DNA of 64,000 nucleotides from an uncultured Magnetospirillum sp. (GCF_903853455.1 NZ_CAINTR010000186.1:1-64000), one strand, 5' to 3'; shown: positions 50,767 through 60,936, counted from the stretch's first letter. Notes: generated by a model not told the origin, from the letters alone. Translations and numbers: made by a program.

Positions 50767-50899
50767 CCCTCGCCCGCTTGCGGGAGAGGGAGGGGCCCGC
50801 CGCGAAGCGGTGGGAGGGTGAGGGGGCTTCTTTGTTCAGGCAGACGAGCCCTCACCCGGCTCGCTCTGCTCGCCACCCTCTCCCGCAAGCGGGCGAGGG
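50767..50899. repeat. 133-bp long inverted-repeat element next to lpxC
   Basis: The outer arms are 24-base perfect inverted repeats at 50767-50790 and 50876-50899, with cores CGCCCGCTTGCGGGAG and CTCCCGCAAGCGGGCG. Inner arms GGGTGAGGG (50816-50824) and CCCTCACCC (50849-50857) also pair. The element ends four bases before the lpxC stop side and encodes nothing. It differs in sequence from the REP-like pairs above. It is probably a small dispersed non-coding element, possibly a bidirectional terminator. Confidence 0.75.
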
Positions 50900-50902
50900 T
50901 CT

Positions 50903-51898
50903 TCAGGCGACGGCGACGGCCCCTGACGCGGACGAGGCGGCGAAGGGAGCGGCGGCCGAGCCGGGAGCGACGGTGGTCATTTCCCAGGCGGTCTGGTCGG
51001 CGAACAGGGTGCGCAGCAACTGGTTGTTGAGGGCGTGGCCACAGCGAACGCCGTGGAAATGACCGATCAGCGGCGCGCCGGCCAGATAGAGGTCGCCGAC
51101 CGCGTCCAGCACCTTGTGACGGACGAATTCGTCGGGATAGCGCAGGCCGTCGTCGTTGAGGACGCGCGAACCGGTGGAGTCGATCACCACCGCGTTGTCC
51201 AGCGAACCACCGCGCGCCAGACCGTTGGCGCGGAGATAGGCCACTTCCTGCTCGAACCCGAAGGTCCGCGCCCGCGAAATTTCCGACTTGAAGGTGCCGC
51301 GCGACAGGTTGACGAAGAATTCCTGGCGCGAAATGGCCGAGCTGGCGAAGTCGATCTCGAACCGCACCGAAAAGCCCGAGGACGGGGTCAGCGAGGCGGT
51401 GCGGTCGCCGTCCTTGACGCTGACACGCTTGAGGATCTTGATGGCCTGACGGGGAGCGGACAACTCGACCACGCCGGCGCATTCGATCAGGAACAGGAAG
51501 GGAGCGGCGGAACCGTCCATCACCGGCACTTCCGGGCCGTTGATATCGATCAGGCAGTTGTCGATCTGCATGCCGGCCAGGGCGGCCATCAGATGCTCGA
51601 CCGTGCCGACCACCACGCCGTCGTCGTTCTTCAGGCAGGAATTCATGCGGGTGTCGTGCACCGCCGACCAGATGGCCGGGACGATGGCGCCGCCGCCGGC
51701 GATGTCGACGCGGCGGAAGCGGATGCCGGTGCCGGCCTCGGCCGGATGCAGCACCATGGTGATCTTGGCGCCGGAATGAAGACCGATGCCGGAGCAGCCG
51801 ATGCTGGTCTTCAGGGTGCGCGAGCGAATTGCGTTGGAATCGGAAACACTGGTGAGCGCGCTTGATCCGGGTAGCATGTCGGCAACGATGTTGTTCAC
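50903..51898 (-). CDS. lpxC: UDP-3-O-acyl-N-acetylglucosamine deacetylase
   Basis: The 331-residue protein has the two-domain LpxC layout. The zinc-binding motif TVEHLMAAL lies near residue 90, and [14 protein letters not shown] and [14 protein letters not shown] near 255 and 275 supply the remaining zinc and catalytic residues. It catalyses the first committed step of lipid A synthesis. The alphaproteobacterial form is slightly longer than the Escherichia coli one (305). The usual ftsZ neighbours are not here. It is divergent from lepA. Confidence 0.94.
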   Translation of the reverse strand: MNNIVADMLPGSSALTSVSDSNAIRSRTLKTSIGCSGIGLHSGAKITMVLHPAEAGTGIRFRRVDIAGGGAIVPAIWSAVHDTRMNSCLKNDDGVVVGTVEHLMAALAGMQIDNCLIDINGPEVPVMDGSAAPFLFLIECAGVVELSAPRQAIKILKRVSVKDGDRTASLTPSSGFSVRFEIDFASSAISRQEFFVNLSRGTFKSEISRARTFGFEQEVAYLRANGLARGGSLDNAVVIDSTGSRVLNDDGLRYPDEFVRHKVLDAVGDLYLAGAPLIGHFHGVRCGHALNNQLLRTLFADQTAWEMTTVAPGSAAAPFAASSASGAVAVA

Positions 51899-52100
51899 GC
51901 CTGGTCCCCTTTAATCTTTTGTCCGCGCCGGCCAGCGATCCTGCAACCGCCGCGAACCCCGCTTTTCACGCTGTTAGGTCTACCAGCCGGGCGTCCAGGC
52001 CTCAAATCAATCATTGTTGCCAAATATTACACTGCAGCATAAACCGTGAAACATTGCGTGGAACGGCTGCGGGCTTTATGGTCCGGCAGCCTTAGGAAAC

Positions 52101-53912
52101 ATGACGCCCATGACCAAACTCGAGCACATCCGCAATTTCTCCATCGTCGCCCATATCGACCACGGCAAATCGACCCTGGCCGACCGGCTGATCCAGGCCT
52201 GCGGCGCCATCGAGGCGCGCGACATGAAGGAGCAGATCCTCGACTCGATGGACATCGAGCGCGAACGCGGCATCACCATCAAGGCCCAGACGGTGCGGCT
52301 GTCCTATACCGCCAAGAACGGCAAGACCTATCAGTTGAACCTGATGGACACCCCCGGCCATGTGGACTTCGCCTACGAGGTCTCGCGCTCGCTGGCCGCC
52401 TGCGAGGGCTCGCTGCTGGTGGTCGACGCCTCGCAAGGCGTCGAGGCCCAGACCCTGGCCAACGTCTACCACGCCCTGGACGCCGGCCACGAAGTGGTGC
52501 CGATCCTCAACAAGATCGACCTGCCCGCCGCCGAGCCCGAGCGGGTCAAGCAGCAGATCGAGGACGTCATCGGCCTCGACACCACCGACGCGGTGATGAT
52601 CTCGGCCAAGACCGGCATCGGCATCGATCTGGTGCTGGAAGCCCTGGTCAACCGCCTGCCCTGCCCGGAAGGCGACGAGAGCGCCGAACTCCAGGCGCTG
52701 CTGGTGGATTCCTGGTACGACGCCTATCTCGGCGTCATCATCCTGGTGCGCATCAAGAACGGTATCCTCAAGAAGGGCCAGAAAATCCGCATGATGGCCA
52801 CCGGCATCGCCTATCAAGTGGACACGGTCGGCTATTTCACCCCCAAGATCATCCAGTGCAACGAGCTGAAGCCGGGCGAGATGGGCTTCTTCACCGCCGG
52901 GATCAAGGCGGTGGCCGACACCAAGGTGGGCGACACCGTCACCGACGACAAGAAGCCGGCCAGCGCGCCGCTACCGGGCTTCAAGCCCAGCGTGCCGGTG
53001 GTGTGGTGCGGGTTGTTCCCCATCGACGCCGCCGATTACGAGGACCTGCGCGACAGCCTCGCCAAGCTGCGGCTCAACGACGCCAGCTTCCAGTACGAGC
53101 CCGAGACCTCGGCGGCGCTGGGCTTCGGCTTCCGCTGCGGCTTCCTCGGCCTGCTCCATCTGGAGATCATCCAGGAGCGGTTGGAGCGCGAATTCAACCT
53201 GGACCTGATCACCACCGCGCCGTCGGTGGTCTATCGCGTCCACCTGACCAACGGCGAGATGCACGAATTGCACAATCCCGCCGACATGCCCGACCCCGCC
53301 CGCATCGACCACATGGAAGAGCCGTGGATCAAGGCCACCATCATGGTGCCCGACGAGTATCTGGGCACGGTGCTGACCCTGTGCACCGACCGGCGCGGCC
53401 AACAGGTGGACCTGACCTATGCCGGCTCGCGCGCCATGGCGGTCTACAAGCTGCCGCTGAACGAGGTGGTGTTCGACTTCTACGACCGCCTGAAGTCCAT
53501 TTCGCGCGGCTATGCCAGCTTCGACTACGAGGTCGATTCCTACGCCGAAAGCGATCTGGTCAAGGTCTCCATCCTGGTCAACGCCGAACCGGTGGACGCG
53601 CTGTCCTTCGTGGTCCACAAGGCCAACGCCGAAGCGCGCGGCCGCGGTATCTGCCAGCGCCTCAAAGAACTGATCCCGCGCCAGATGTTCCAGATCGCCA
53701 TCCAGGCCGCCATCGGCGGCCGCGTCGTGGCGCGCGAAAGCATCAGCGCGCTTCGGAAGGACGTGACCGCCAAGTGCTATGGCGGCGACGCGTCGCGCAA
53801 GCGCAAGCTGCTGGACAAGCAGAAGGAAGGCAAGAAGCGCATGCGTCAGTTCGGCAAGGTGGAAATTCCGCAATCCGCCTTCCTGGCCGCCCTCAAGATG
53901 GGCGACGACTGA
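52101..53912 (+). CDS. lepA: Elongation factor 4 (LepA)
   Basis: The 603-residue protein starts at the ATG at 52101, after TTAGGAAAC. The G-domain motifs [17 protein letters not shown] and NKID are present. LepA-specific domains follow, ending in the C-terminal domain with a basic helix ([20 protein letters not shown]) characteristic of LepA. Length is typical. It promotes ribosome function under stress. It is transcribed divergently from lpxC. Confidence 0.95.
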   Translation: MTPMTKLEHIRNFSIVAHIDHGKSTLADRLIQACGAIEARDMKEQILDSMDIERERGITIKAQTVRLSYTAKNGKTYQLNLMDTPGHVDFAYEVSRSLAACEGSLLVVDASQGVEAQTLANVYHALDAGHEVVPILNKIDLPAAEPERVKQQIEDVIGLDTTDAVMISAKTGIGIDLVLEALVNRLPCPEGDESAELQALLVDSWYDAYLGVIILVRIKNGILKKGQKIRMMATGIAYQVDTVGYFTPKIIQCNELKPGEMGFFTAGIKAVADTKVGDTVTDDKKPASAPLPGFKPSVPVVWCGLFPIDAADYEDLRDSLAKLRLNDASFQYEPETSAALGFGFRCGFLGLLHLEIIQERLEREFNLDLITTAPSVVYRVHLTNGEMHELHNPADMPDPARIDHMEEPWIKATIMVPDEYLGTVLTLCTDRRGQQVDLTYAGSRAMAVYKLPLNEVVFDFYDRLKSISRGYASFDYEVDSYAESDLVKVSILVNAEPVDALSFVVHKANAEARGRGICQRLKELIPRQMFQIAIQAAIGGRVVARESISALRKDVTAKCYGGDASRKRKLLDKQKEGKKRMRQFGKVEIPQSAFLAALKMGDD

Positions 53913-53914
53913 TA

Positions 53915-54053
53915 CCATGTCTCGCTGATCGTAACCGATCAGCGACGCCCTCGAGCGGCGGGCGGGCGCGAGCGCCCTTGCCTTCCGCGGCATGAGCCGC
54001 GCGGCGCGTTGCGCCTAGCCAGATCTCTATGAGTTCGTGTCAGCGAGACATGG
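53915..54053. repeat. Hairpin-rich 139-bp intergenic element bounded by a 14-bp inverted repeat
   Basis: CCATGTCTCGCTGA at 53915-53928 is matched by its exact complement at 54040-54053. Inside lie three further hairpins: CGCTGATCG/CGATCAGCG (53923-53944), GGGCGC/GCGCCC (53964-53977) and CGCGGC/GCCGCG (about 53987-54002). It fills the whole gap between lepA and the convergent cation transporter and encodes nothing recognisable. It could be a small non-autonomous element or a structured bidirectional terminator. Confidence 0.6.
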
Positions 54054-54059
54054 GATGAG

Positions 54060-54995
54060 TCAGCAGCCGTCGCCGCCGCAGGGATGGACTTCCACGGTGA
54101 CGTGGCTCAACTCGTGCACCCCGGCCAGCAGGCCCTTGTAGTGGGCCGGCTCGCGGGGGGCGTGGGTGACGATGGCCACGATGGCGCCCCAATGCCCCGG
54201 CCCCACCTGCCAGAGATGGAGGTCGGACAGCCGGTTGTCGGCGTCGCCCTCGATGGCGGCCCGCACCTCCTCCCGCAGTTCCGGGTCGTCGCTGCGATCC
54301 AGCAGCACCGCCGCCGTCTTGCGCATCAAGCTCCATGACCAGTTGACGATCACGGCGGCACCGACGAAGCCCATCACCGGGTCCATCCACCACCAGCCGA
54401 GATACTTGCCCAGCACCAGGGCGGCGATGGCCAGCACCGAGGTGAAGGCGTCGGCCAGGACATGGATGTAGGCGGCGCGAAGATTATGGTCGTGATGGGC
54501 ATGACCGTGGTCGTCATGGACATGCTCATGGTGGTGCCCGTGCCCGCCGAGGATGACGGCGCTGACCAGATTCACCGCAAGGCCGATGACGGCCACCCAC
54601 AGGGCCTCGTCGAAGGCGATGGTCTGCGCCGTGGTCAACCGGTTGGCCGATTCCCACACCATCAACAGCGCGACGATGCACAGGATGATGGCGCTGGTGA
54701 AGCCGCCGAGCGCCCCGACCTTGCCGGTGCCGAAGGCGAAGCTCTGGTCGTCGGCGTGACGGCGGGCGAAGCCATAGGCGAAGGCGGCGATCCCCAAGGC
54801 GCCGGCATGGGTGGACATGTGCCAGCCGTCGGCCAGCAGCGCCATGGAGTTGAAGACCGTGCCCGCCGCGATCTCGGCGACCATCATGACGACGGTGAGG
54901 CCGACGACGATCTTGGTCCGCCGTTCCGCCGCCGCTTCCGTCCCGGTCTGGAAATGATGGCTGTGCTGCCATGGCGACAGGTTGTGGACATGCAT
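54060..54995 (-). CDS. Cation diffusion facilitator family transporter (DmeF-like)
   Basis: The 311-residue product starts at the ATG at 54995, giving the N-terminus MHVHNLSPWQHSHHF; the frame extends 11 codons upstream. It has six membrane segments. The metal-site residues lie in ALLADGWHMSTHAG and the later HVLADAFTSVLA. A His-rich cytoplasmic loop (HGHHHEHVHDDHGHAHHDHN) lies between helices, and a C-terminal cytoplasmic domain ends in CGGDGC. The double-His N-terminus and loop resemble DmeF-type Co/Ni exporters. Specificity is inferred. Confidence 0.87.
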   Translation of the reverse strand: MHVHNLSPWQHSHHFQTGTEAAAERRTKIVVGLTVVMMVAEIAAGTVFNSMALLADGWHMSTHAGALGIAAFAYGFARRHADDQSFAFGTGKVGALGGFTSAIILCIVALLMVWESANRLTTAQTIAFDEALWVAVIGLAVNLVSAVILGGHGHHHEHVHDDHGHAHHDHNLRAAYIHVLADAFTSVLAIAALVLGKYLGWWWMDPVMGFVGAAVIVNWSWSLMRKTAAVLLDRSDDPELREEVRAAIEGDADNRLSDLHLWQVGPGHWGAIVAIVTHAPREPAHYKGLLAGVHELSHVTVEVHPCGGDGC

Positions 54996-55054
54996 GACCG
55001 CTCTCCAGACCGCGAAACCCGGCGGCATGGTAGGTCAAACATCCCTGCCCCACC

Positions 55055-55086
55055 AAAGAAAAATCCCCGCCGGCGACCCGGCGGGG
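55055..55086 (-). terminator. Rho-independent terminator of the response-regulator gene
   Basis: On the minus strand CCCCGCCGG, a four-base loop and its complement CCGGCGGGG (55086-55065) are followed by ATTTTTCTTT. It lies nine bases after the regulator stop at 55095. Confidence 0.85.
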
Positions 55087-55094
55087 CGCGCGCC

Positions 55095-55826
55095 TCAGGC
55101 CATGGCCGTCATGGGGCGCTGGCGCAGTTCGATCGGCGCCGTGAAGGCATAACCGATGCCGCGGGCGGATCGGATAGGCAACATCTCTCCGCTTGCCATC
55201 TTCACCTTGCGGCGCAGGCGGGCCAGGACGGCGTCGACGCTGCGGTCGTCGTAGCCCCCCATCGCCTTGCCCAGGGAGATGGCGATCTCCTCCCGTTTCA
55301 CCGAAACCCCCGGCTTGACGATCAAGGCCTGCATCGCTCGGTATTCGGCGGTGGTCAGCGGCACGGTTCCGCCCTTGGGAGAGGTCAGCGCCCAGTCCGT
55401 GGCGTCGAAGCTCCAGGCTCCCTGGCCGTCCACGCCGGCATCCTGCTTTTTGTGGTGCGGAGTATTGTCCAACCGGCGGAGCAGGCTGCGGATCGTCGCC
55501 TCAAGCTCACGCAATTGAGCGGGCTTGGCCAGGCAGGCGTCGGCGCCGGCGGCCAGGCCCGCCACCTTGTCGTCAAGGCTGTCACGCGCCGTCAGGACAA
55601 GGATGCCGATCCGGGTGGTCGCACGCAGGCGGGCGGCGATGGACAGGCCATCCTCGCCCGGCAAATCGGCGTCGAGAACCAACAGGTCGGGCGAGGACGC
55701 CGACAGCAGCCGGTCAAGCTCGGCACCGGACCCGGCCCGGCCGACATTCATCCCCACCAGGGTGAGATAGCGGCCCATCGCCTCTCGTTGTTCGGGATCG
55801 CTCGCGACCACGATGACATGTGCCAT
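55095..55826 (-). CDS. OmpR-type response regulator, next to the hybrid kinase
   Basis: The 243-residue protein from the ATG at 55826 follows AAGGGG; an ATG at 55832 has poor spacing. The receiver domain (residues 1-115) has the phospho-acceptor Asp in LLVLDADLPG (near 51) and the conserved Lys in CLAKPAQ. The winged-helix DNA-binding domain occupies about 140-235 (VPLTTAEYRAMQALIVKPG; DRSVDAVLARLRRKVK). It is divergent from the hybrid kinase gene that starts at 56032. It is a likely output regulator of that kinase, inferred from position. Confidence 0.88.
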   Translation of the reverse strand: MAHVIVVASDPEQREAMGRYLTLVGMNVGRAGSGAELDRLLSASSPDLLVLDADLPGEDGLSIAARLRATTRIGILVLTARDSLDDKVAGLAAGADACLAKPAQLRELEATIRSLLRRLDNTPHHKKQDAGVDGQGAWSFDATDWALTSPKGGTVPLTTAEYRAMQALIVKPGVSVKREEIAISLGKAMGGYDDRSVDAVLARLRRKVKMASGEMLPIRSARGIGYAFTAPIELRQRPMTAMA

Positions 55827-56031
55827 CGGCATTTCCCCTTCTGCAATTCCTGCGGCGCCGGTCGGCGGCCGCCCCCTCTTCCCGGAGCTTGTTGTAGAGC
55901 AAGGGTATGGACGCAATGTGGACGGGATGTTGACGGCCGTTCACATGGCGACGCGGCGGGTACGACGCGGCTGGACGCCCTCGACGCGGAGCGGATACCT
56001 TCCCGCACGGAATAAATGTCGGAGAGAGGGT

Positions 56032-59000
56032 GTGCGCGGAGTTCTGCTGTTTCTGCTGGCGGCGTGTCTTGCGACCGGGGCGGCCTTCGCCGAGGAGGGC
56101 GGGCCGGCCGCCTCCGGCTGGATCGACGCGGAGCCGAATGCCTGGGACAGCGTGGTGCCGCCGGTATTCAGCCATCTGACGCCCGCCGACGGGTTGCCCT
56201 ATCCCGTGGCGCTGGGCCTGGCCCAGGATGGCAAGGGCTTCATCTGGGCCGCCACGCCGGGCGGAGTCGCCCGTTGGGACGGCTACCAGATGACGGTGTT
56301 CCGTCACGACGACAAGGACGCCAACTCCCTGCCCGAGAACATCGTGACCGCCGCGCTGACGGACGAGCAAGGCCGGCTGTGGCTGAGCACCGCCTCGGGG
56401 GTGGTCGTCCGCTACGACGAGGCGATCCAGGGATTCGTCGCCTATCGCGACCGGGGCAGCAGCTTTGGCCGCCCTCGCGGAATGGCCGGCGACGGCAAGG
56501 GTGGCATCTGGATCGCCAGCCAGTTGGGGCTGGCGCGTCTCGACGTCGCCGCCCAGAGCTGGCGGCACGAAGCCGGCATCCCCGCGGGCGAGGCGGGAAG
56601 CGTCATGATCGACCGCTCCGGGCGGGTGTGGGCCGGGACGGTCGCGGGCCTCATGCGGCGACCGGGCGACGACCGGCCGTTCGAACCGGTGGCCACGCCC
56701 GCCGAGATGGAAGGAGACATGGTTTCCGCCCTGTTCGAAGACGGCGGCGGAACCATCTGGTTCGGAACCCGGCGGGGCCGGGTCGGACGGATCAAGGCCG
56801 ATGGCGATCGGGCGACGCTGGAACCCTCGTTGCCGCCATCCGGGCACCGCGTCACCGCTTTCGCCGAACTCCGGCCGGGCATGCTCTGGATCGGCGAATA
56901 TGGCGGCGGCATCCGCGAATTGCGCGGAGGATCGGGCGCGGTCCGGCGGTTTTCCCACGACCCGGCGGACAGCAACAGCCTGGGCGACAATTCCGTCACC
57001 GGATTTCTGATCGACCGGTCCGGCCTGGTCTGGGTCAGCAGCCTGCACGGCATCCACCGGCACATTCCCAGCAACCAGCGCATCATGACCGTCATTCCCC
57101 ACGGCCCGGACGGCCTGTTGGGACCCGACGTGCGGAGCGTCGCGGCGACCGCCGACGGCAAGGTGTGGCTGGGGTTCCGGGCCGAGGGACTGGCCTTGAT
57201 GGACCCCATGGCCAATGTGATCAAGACCGTGCCGCCGGGCCGGCGGCTGACCGATCTGCCCGAAGGGACCATCCAGGCCATCGCCGACACCGCCGACGGC
57301 GACCTGTGGGCCGCTCAACTCGACGGCCTGTTCCAGGTCGACACGGCGACCGGGCGTACCGTGCCGTATGTGCCGCTGGCCGGCGCCAACATCCTCGCCC
57401 TGCGTCACGACGGAGCCGACCTGTGGGCCGGCGGCTCCATGGGGCTGGCGCGGATTCCCCTGGACGGCGCCCGGCCGCGATTCTACCGCTCCGACCGCGA
57501 GAACCCGGAGAGTCTCAGCGACAACAGTGTGCAGGCGGTGTTTCGCGACCACGCCCAGCGGCTGTGGCTGGGCACCCAGCGGGGATTGAATCTGCTCGTA
57601 GACCCCGAGGCGGGTCGGTTCCGGCGCATCTTCAGCGATCCTGACGATCCCGGCGGCCTGCCCAGCGACATCGTCAACAGCATCGCCGAGGACCAATCCG
57701 GCCGGTTGTGGCTGGCGACCGCCAACGGCATCGCCGTTTTCGACCCAAGACAGACCGGCAAGCCCCGGTTCATCCGCCTGGGAACCGCCCAGGGCTTGCC
57801 CAGCGCCACCATCTTGTCGGTAGTGAAGGACGTGGACGGCCGGATCATCGCGGGAACCGGCGGCGGCCTGTCCGTCATCGACCCGGAAACCCTGGCGGTT
57901 CGCACCTTCGGCCCGGCCGAGGGCTTGCATGTGGGGACGTTCTGGGCGGGCGCGGCGACGCGAATGTCCGACGGCACCGTGATCCTGGGCGGATTTGGCG
58001 GGATGGCGGTCGTTCGTCCCGCCGTCTTGCCAAGATGGGACTACCGCCCGCCGGTGGTGGTGACGGAAATACAGGTGGGAAGCCGGACGATTCCCTTGCC
58101 GGAAGAACTCCTGGTTCATCCCGAGGATGGCGGGTTCCAGGTGGATTTCTCCGCCCTGGATTTCTCGGCCCCGGAGCGCAACCGCTATGCCTATCGCCTG
58201 GAGGGGAACGACGGCGACTGGATCGCCACCGACGCCCACCACCGTACCGCCCGCTACACCAACCTTCCGCCCGGCCGATACCGGCTGGAGATCCGGGGCA
58301 GCAACAGTGTCGGCGACTGGAGCGACCGGACTCTGACCCTCCCCGTCCGGGTCCTGCCGGACTGGTATCAGACGGCGTGGTTCCGCCTGCTGACGGCCTT
58401 GGTCGTCATCGCCGCCCTGGTCGGGATCGCCCAGGCGCGCAAGGCGTATTACCTGCGCCGCGAGCGCGAACTCACCCGGCAGGTGGCCGCCATGACCGCG
58501 GAAGCCGAAGCGGCGAAACAACGGGCGCTGGCCGGAGAGGAGGACGCACGGCAGGCGAAGGAAGCGGCGGAAGCGGCCGACCAGATGAAGTCCCGCTTCC
58601 TGGCCGTCATCGGCCACGAGATCCGGACTCCGCTCAACGGCCTGCTGGGCATGCTGCAGGTGCTGGATCCCCGGGCGCTCGAAAAAGGGCCGCGCGAACT
58701 GCTGGCCACCGCCAAGGAAGCGGGCGAAACCCTGCGGCATCTGGTGGAAAGCGTCTTCGAATATGGCCGCGAGGGGGCCTGGAACACCAAGGTCACCCCT
58801 CACGACGTGGATCTTCGCCGCCTTGCCACCGCGACCTTGGAGTTGATGCGCCCGCAGGCCGAAGCCAAAGGCTTGCCGCTTACTCTGAAGTTGGAGCCGG
58901 AGGGGCCGGTCTGGATTCGCTGCGACCACGCCAAGCTGTCGCGCATCCTGATCAACCTCGTCGCCAACGCCATCAAGTTCACCGAACAGGGATCGGTTAC

Positions 59001-60096
59001 CGTGGATATCGCCGTCGCCACGGTGGACGGCGAGGACCGGCTGTCGCTCAAGGTCGCCGACACCGGCATCGGTGTCGCGCCGGAGATGCGTGACGCGATC
59101 TTCGGGGATTTCGTGCAGGCCGATGATTCCATCACCCGGAGATTTGGCGGTGCCGGGCTGGGCCTTGCCATTTCCCGACGCATGGCCGCTCAGATGGGGG
59201 GAGCCCTGACCGTGGACGACACCACGGTGGACGCCGGCAGCACCTTCCTCCTCGACATTCCGGTCGAGGCGGGAACCGCCGTCGCCGCCCCCGTGATCGA
59301 AGCGCCCGGCCCGAGCGGCCCGAGCCTGCGGGTGCTGGTGGTGGACGACGACGCGATCAACCGGCAGGTGGCCGAGCGCCTGCTGACCAGCCTGGGCCAC
59401 CGCTCCGACGCGGTCGCGGGCGGGGCGGTGGCGCTGGCGGCTTTGGCCGTCGCCGACTTCGACGTGATCCTGATGGATTTGCGCATGCCCGGCATGGACG
59501 GCATGGAAGCCGCCCGGCGGATTCGGCTCTGGGAAGAGGGCCGGCGGACCAAGGTTCGAATCGTCGCCATGACCGCGGATCTCACCGACCAGATCTGGGA
59601 GCAATGCGAGGCGGCGGGCATGGAAAGCGGGGTGCCCAAGCCGGTGCAACTTGAAGACCTGCGCAAGGCCCTTGGCGCGACCGAGGACCCGAATCTCCCG
59701 GCCTTCCTGCGGAAAGGCCTGCTGGATGTGGAATTCCTGACCATGCAATTGGACATTCTCGGCCCGGAGGAGATGATCCGGTTGGGGCGCCTGTTCCAAA
59801 GGACCGCGCGCCAGATCATCCGATCCATGGACGCCGCGGTCAAAGCCGGCGACCGGGCGGCCGTCAAGGCCCAGGCCCACCAGTTGCGCAGCGCCGCCGG
59901 CTCCCTCTGCCTGCTGGATGTGACGAGCAAGGCGGCGCGGCTTCAGGCCGAGGCTCCCCTGGCGGAGTTGCCCCAGCTTCAGGCCCAGGTCGCGCTTTTG
60001 CGGGAGGCTTGCCGGACCGGATTGAAGGCCCTGGGCAGCATGTCGCGGACGATCACCTCCGGTCACAGCGGGTCGATGGCGACCCCGAACCTGTAG
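56032..60096 (+). CDS. Hybrid sensor kinase with periplasmic two-component propellers, receiver and HPt
   Basis: The 1354-residue protein starts at the GTG at 56032 after a strong GGAGAGAGGG. A signal peptide with an LLAAC-like lipobox (near residue 12) is followed by about 14 short Reg_prop-type repeats (about 50-640, each with a GIWIA/RLWLGT-like strand), a Y_Y_Y domain (about 680-765) and a transmembrane helix near 785-803. Next come HisKA with His862 in VIGHEIRTPLNG, HATPase (about 925-1080), a receiver domain with Asp1149 in ILMDLRMPG, and an HPt domain with His1283 in AQAHQLRSAAGS. It resembles the hybrid one-component propeller kinases best known from Bacteroidetes. It probably phosphorelays to the two flanking response regulators. 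Confidence 0.9.
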   Translation: MRGVLLFLLAACLATGAAFAEEGGPAASGWIDAEPNAWDSVVPPVFSHLTPADGLPYPVALGLAQDGKGFIWAATPGGVARWDGYQMTVFRHDDKDANSLPENIVTAALTDEQGRLWLSTASGVVVRYDEAIQGFVAYRDRGSSFGRPRGMAGDGKGGIWIASQLGLARLDVAAQSWRHEAGIPAGEAGSVMIDRSGRVWAGTVAGLMRRPGDDRPFEPVATPAEMEGDMVSALFEDGGGTIWFGTRRGRVGRIKADGDRATLEPSLPPSGHRVTAFAELRPGMLWIGEYGGGIRELRGGSGAVRRFSHDPADSNSLGDNSVTGFLIDRSGLVWVSSLHGIHRHIPSNQRIMTVIPHGPDGLLGPDVRSVAATADGKVWLGFRAEGLALMDPMANVIKTVPPGRRLTDLPEGTIQAIADTADGDLWAAQLDGLFQVDTATGRTVPYVPLAGANILALRHDGADLWAGGSMGLARIPLDGARPRFYRSDRENPESLSDNSVQAVFRDHAQRLWLGTQRGLNLLVDPEAGRFRRIFSDPDDPGGLPSDIVNSIAEDQSGRLWLATANGIAVFDPRQTGKPRFIRLGTAQGLPSATILSVVKDVDGRIIAGTGGGLSVIDPETLAVRTFGPAEGLHVGTFWAGAATRMSDGTVILGGFGGMAVVRPAVLPRWDYRPPVVVTEIQVGSRTIPLPEELLVHPEDGGFQVDFSALDFSAPERNRYAYRLEGNDGDWIATDAHHRTARYTNLPPGRYRLEIRGSNSVGDWSDRTLTLPVRVLPDWYQTAWFRLLTALVVIAALVGIAQARKAYYLRRERELTRQVAAMTAEAEAAKQRALAGEEDARQAKEAAEAADQMKSRFLAVIGHEIRTPLNGLLGMLQVLDPRALEKGPRELLATAKEAGETLRHLVESVFEYGREGAWNTKVTPHDVDLRRLATATLELMRPQAEAKGLPLTLKLEPEGPVWIRCDHAKLSRILINLVANAIKFTEQGSVTVDIAVATVDGEDRLSLKVADTGIGVAPEMRDAIFGDFVQADDSITRRFGGAGLGLAISRRMAAQMGGALTVDDTTVDAGSTFLLDIPVEAGTAVAAPVIEAPGPSGPSLRVLVVDDDAINRQVAERLLTSLGHRSDAVAGGAVALAALAVADFDVILMDLRMPGMDGMEAARRIRLWEEGRRTKVRIVAMTADLTDQIWEQCEAAGMESGVPKPVQLEDLRKALGATEDPNLPAFLRKGLLDVEFLTMQLDILGPEEMIRLGRLFQRTARQIIRSMDAAVKAGDRAAVKAQAHQLRSAAGSLCLLDVTSKAARLQAEAPLAELPQLQAQVALLREACRTGLKALGSMSRTITSGHSGSMATPNL

Positions 60097-60818
60097 CCGA
60101 CGCCGGTGACGGTGACGATCATGGCGCCGCCGTTGTCCAGCGGGTTCAATTTCCGGCGCAGACGGGCGACCAGCGAGTCCACCGTCCGCGTGTCGCCTTC
60201 CCCCGAGCGGCTGCTCACCACCTCGGCCAGATAGTCCCGGTACAGGGGACGCCCATCCGCCTCCACCAGGGCCGCCAGCAGGTCGAATTCGCCACGGGTC
60301 AGATGGATCGGCTCCCCGGTCTTGGAAGCCAGCTCGCGGCGGGTCAGATCCAGGACGAGGGTGCCGAAGGTGATCACGGTCCGGCGGGAGCCGGGCGCCC
60401 GGTCCAGTTTCCGGCGCCGCAGCAACGCCCGCGCCCGCGCCATCAACTCCCGGAGGTTGATGGGCTTGGTGACGTAGTCGTCGCCCGCCGTCTCCAACCC
60501 GACGACACGGTCGATCTCGCTGTCCTGCTGGGTCACGAAGATGATGCCCACCGGGCTGCCGGCCCGGATTTCCTGGGCCAGCACGATTCCGTTGGCGTCG
60601 GGCAGATGGATGTCCACGAAGATGAGATCGACCGCGCCACGCCGGAGGATGGCGCGGCACTCCGCCGCCGAGGCGGCTTCCTGGACGTCGAACCCTTCGT
60701 TGGAGAAATACCGCACGATCATCGATCGCGTCACCGGATCGTCATCCAGCACCACGAGAGTCGGGCGAAGGTCCCGGCTGGCCGCCCCGGTGGCCGACCG
60801 GCTTTCATGCTCTCCCAT
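60063..60818 (-). CDS. OmpR-type response regulator, overlapping the hybrid kinase end
   Basis: The 251-residue protein starts at the ATG at 60818, after GGAGG. The receiver has Asp in LIFVDIHLPDANG (near residue 70) and Lys in YVTKPINLREL, and a winged-helix output domain at about 150-245 (IHLTRGEFDLLAALVEADGR; GYRF at the end). The 3' end overlaps the convergent hybrid kinase by 34 bases. Together with the regulator at 55095 it makes two possible targets for one hybrid kinase. Confidence 0.88.
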   Translation of the reverse strand: MGEHESRSATGAASRDLRPTLVVLDDDPVTRSMIVRYFSNEGFDVQEAASAAECRAILRRGAVDLIFVDIHLPDANGIVLAQEIRAGSPVGIIFVTQQDSEIDRVVGLETAGDDYVTKPINLRELMARARALLRRRKLDRAPGSRRTVITFGTLVLDLTRRELASKTGEPIHLTRGEFDLLAALVEADGRPLYRDYLAEVVSSRSGEGDTRTVDSLVARLRRKLNPLDNGGAMIVTVTGVGYRFGVAIDPL

Positions 60819-60936
60819 TCTCCCTCCTTTCCCGTCTGGCCCCGGCACTATATCAGTCCCATGACATGCTGACTAATGCCGTTGGTCTTGGCCACGCCCC
60901 CCAAAGGCGGGGACGTCCATCGTACCCGAAAAGAGA

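Noticed and set aside
55714-60660. Open frame of 1648 codons on the minus strand opposite the hybrid kinase
   Set aside because: It is a shadow of a GC-rich gene: very rich in Arg, Gly, Pro, Ala and His, with no recognisable domain, whereas the plus strand shows a full multi-domain kinase.
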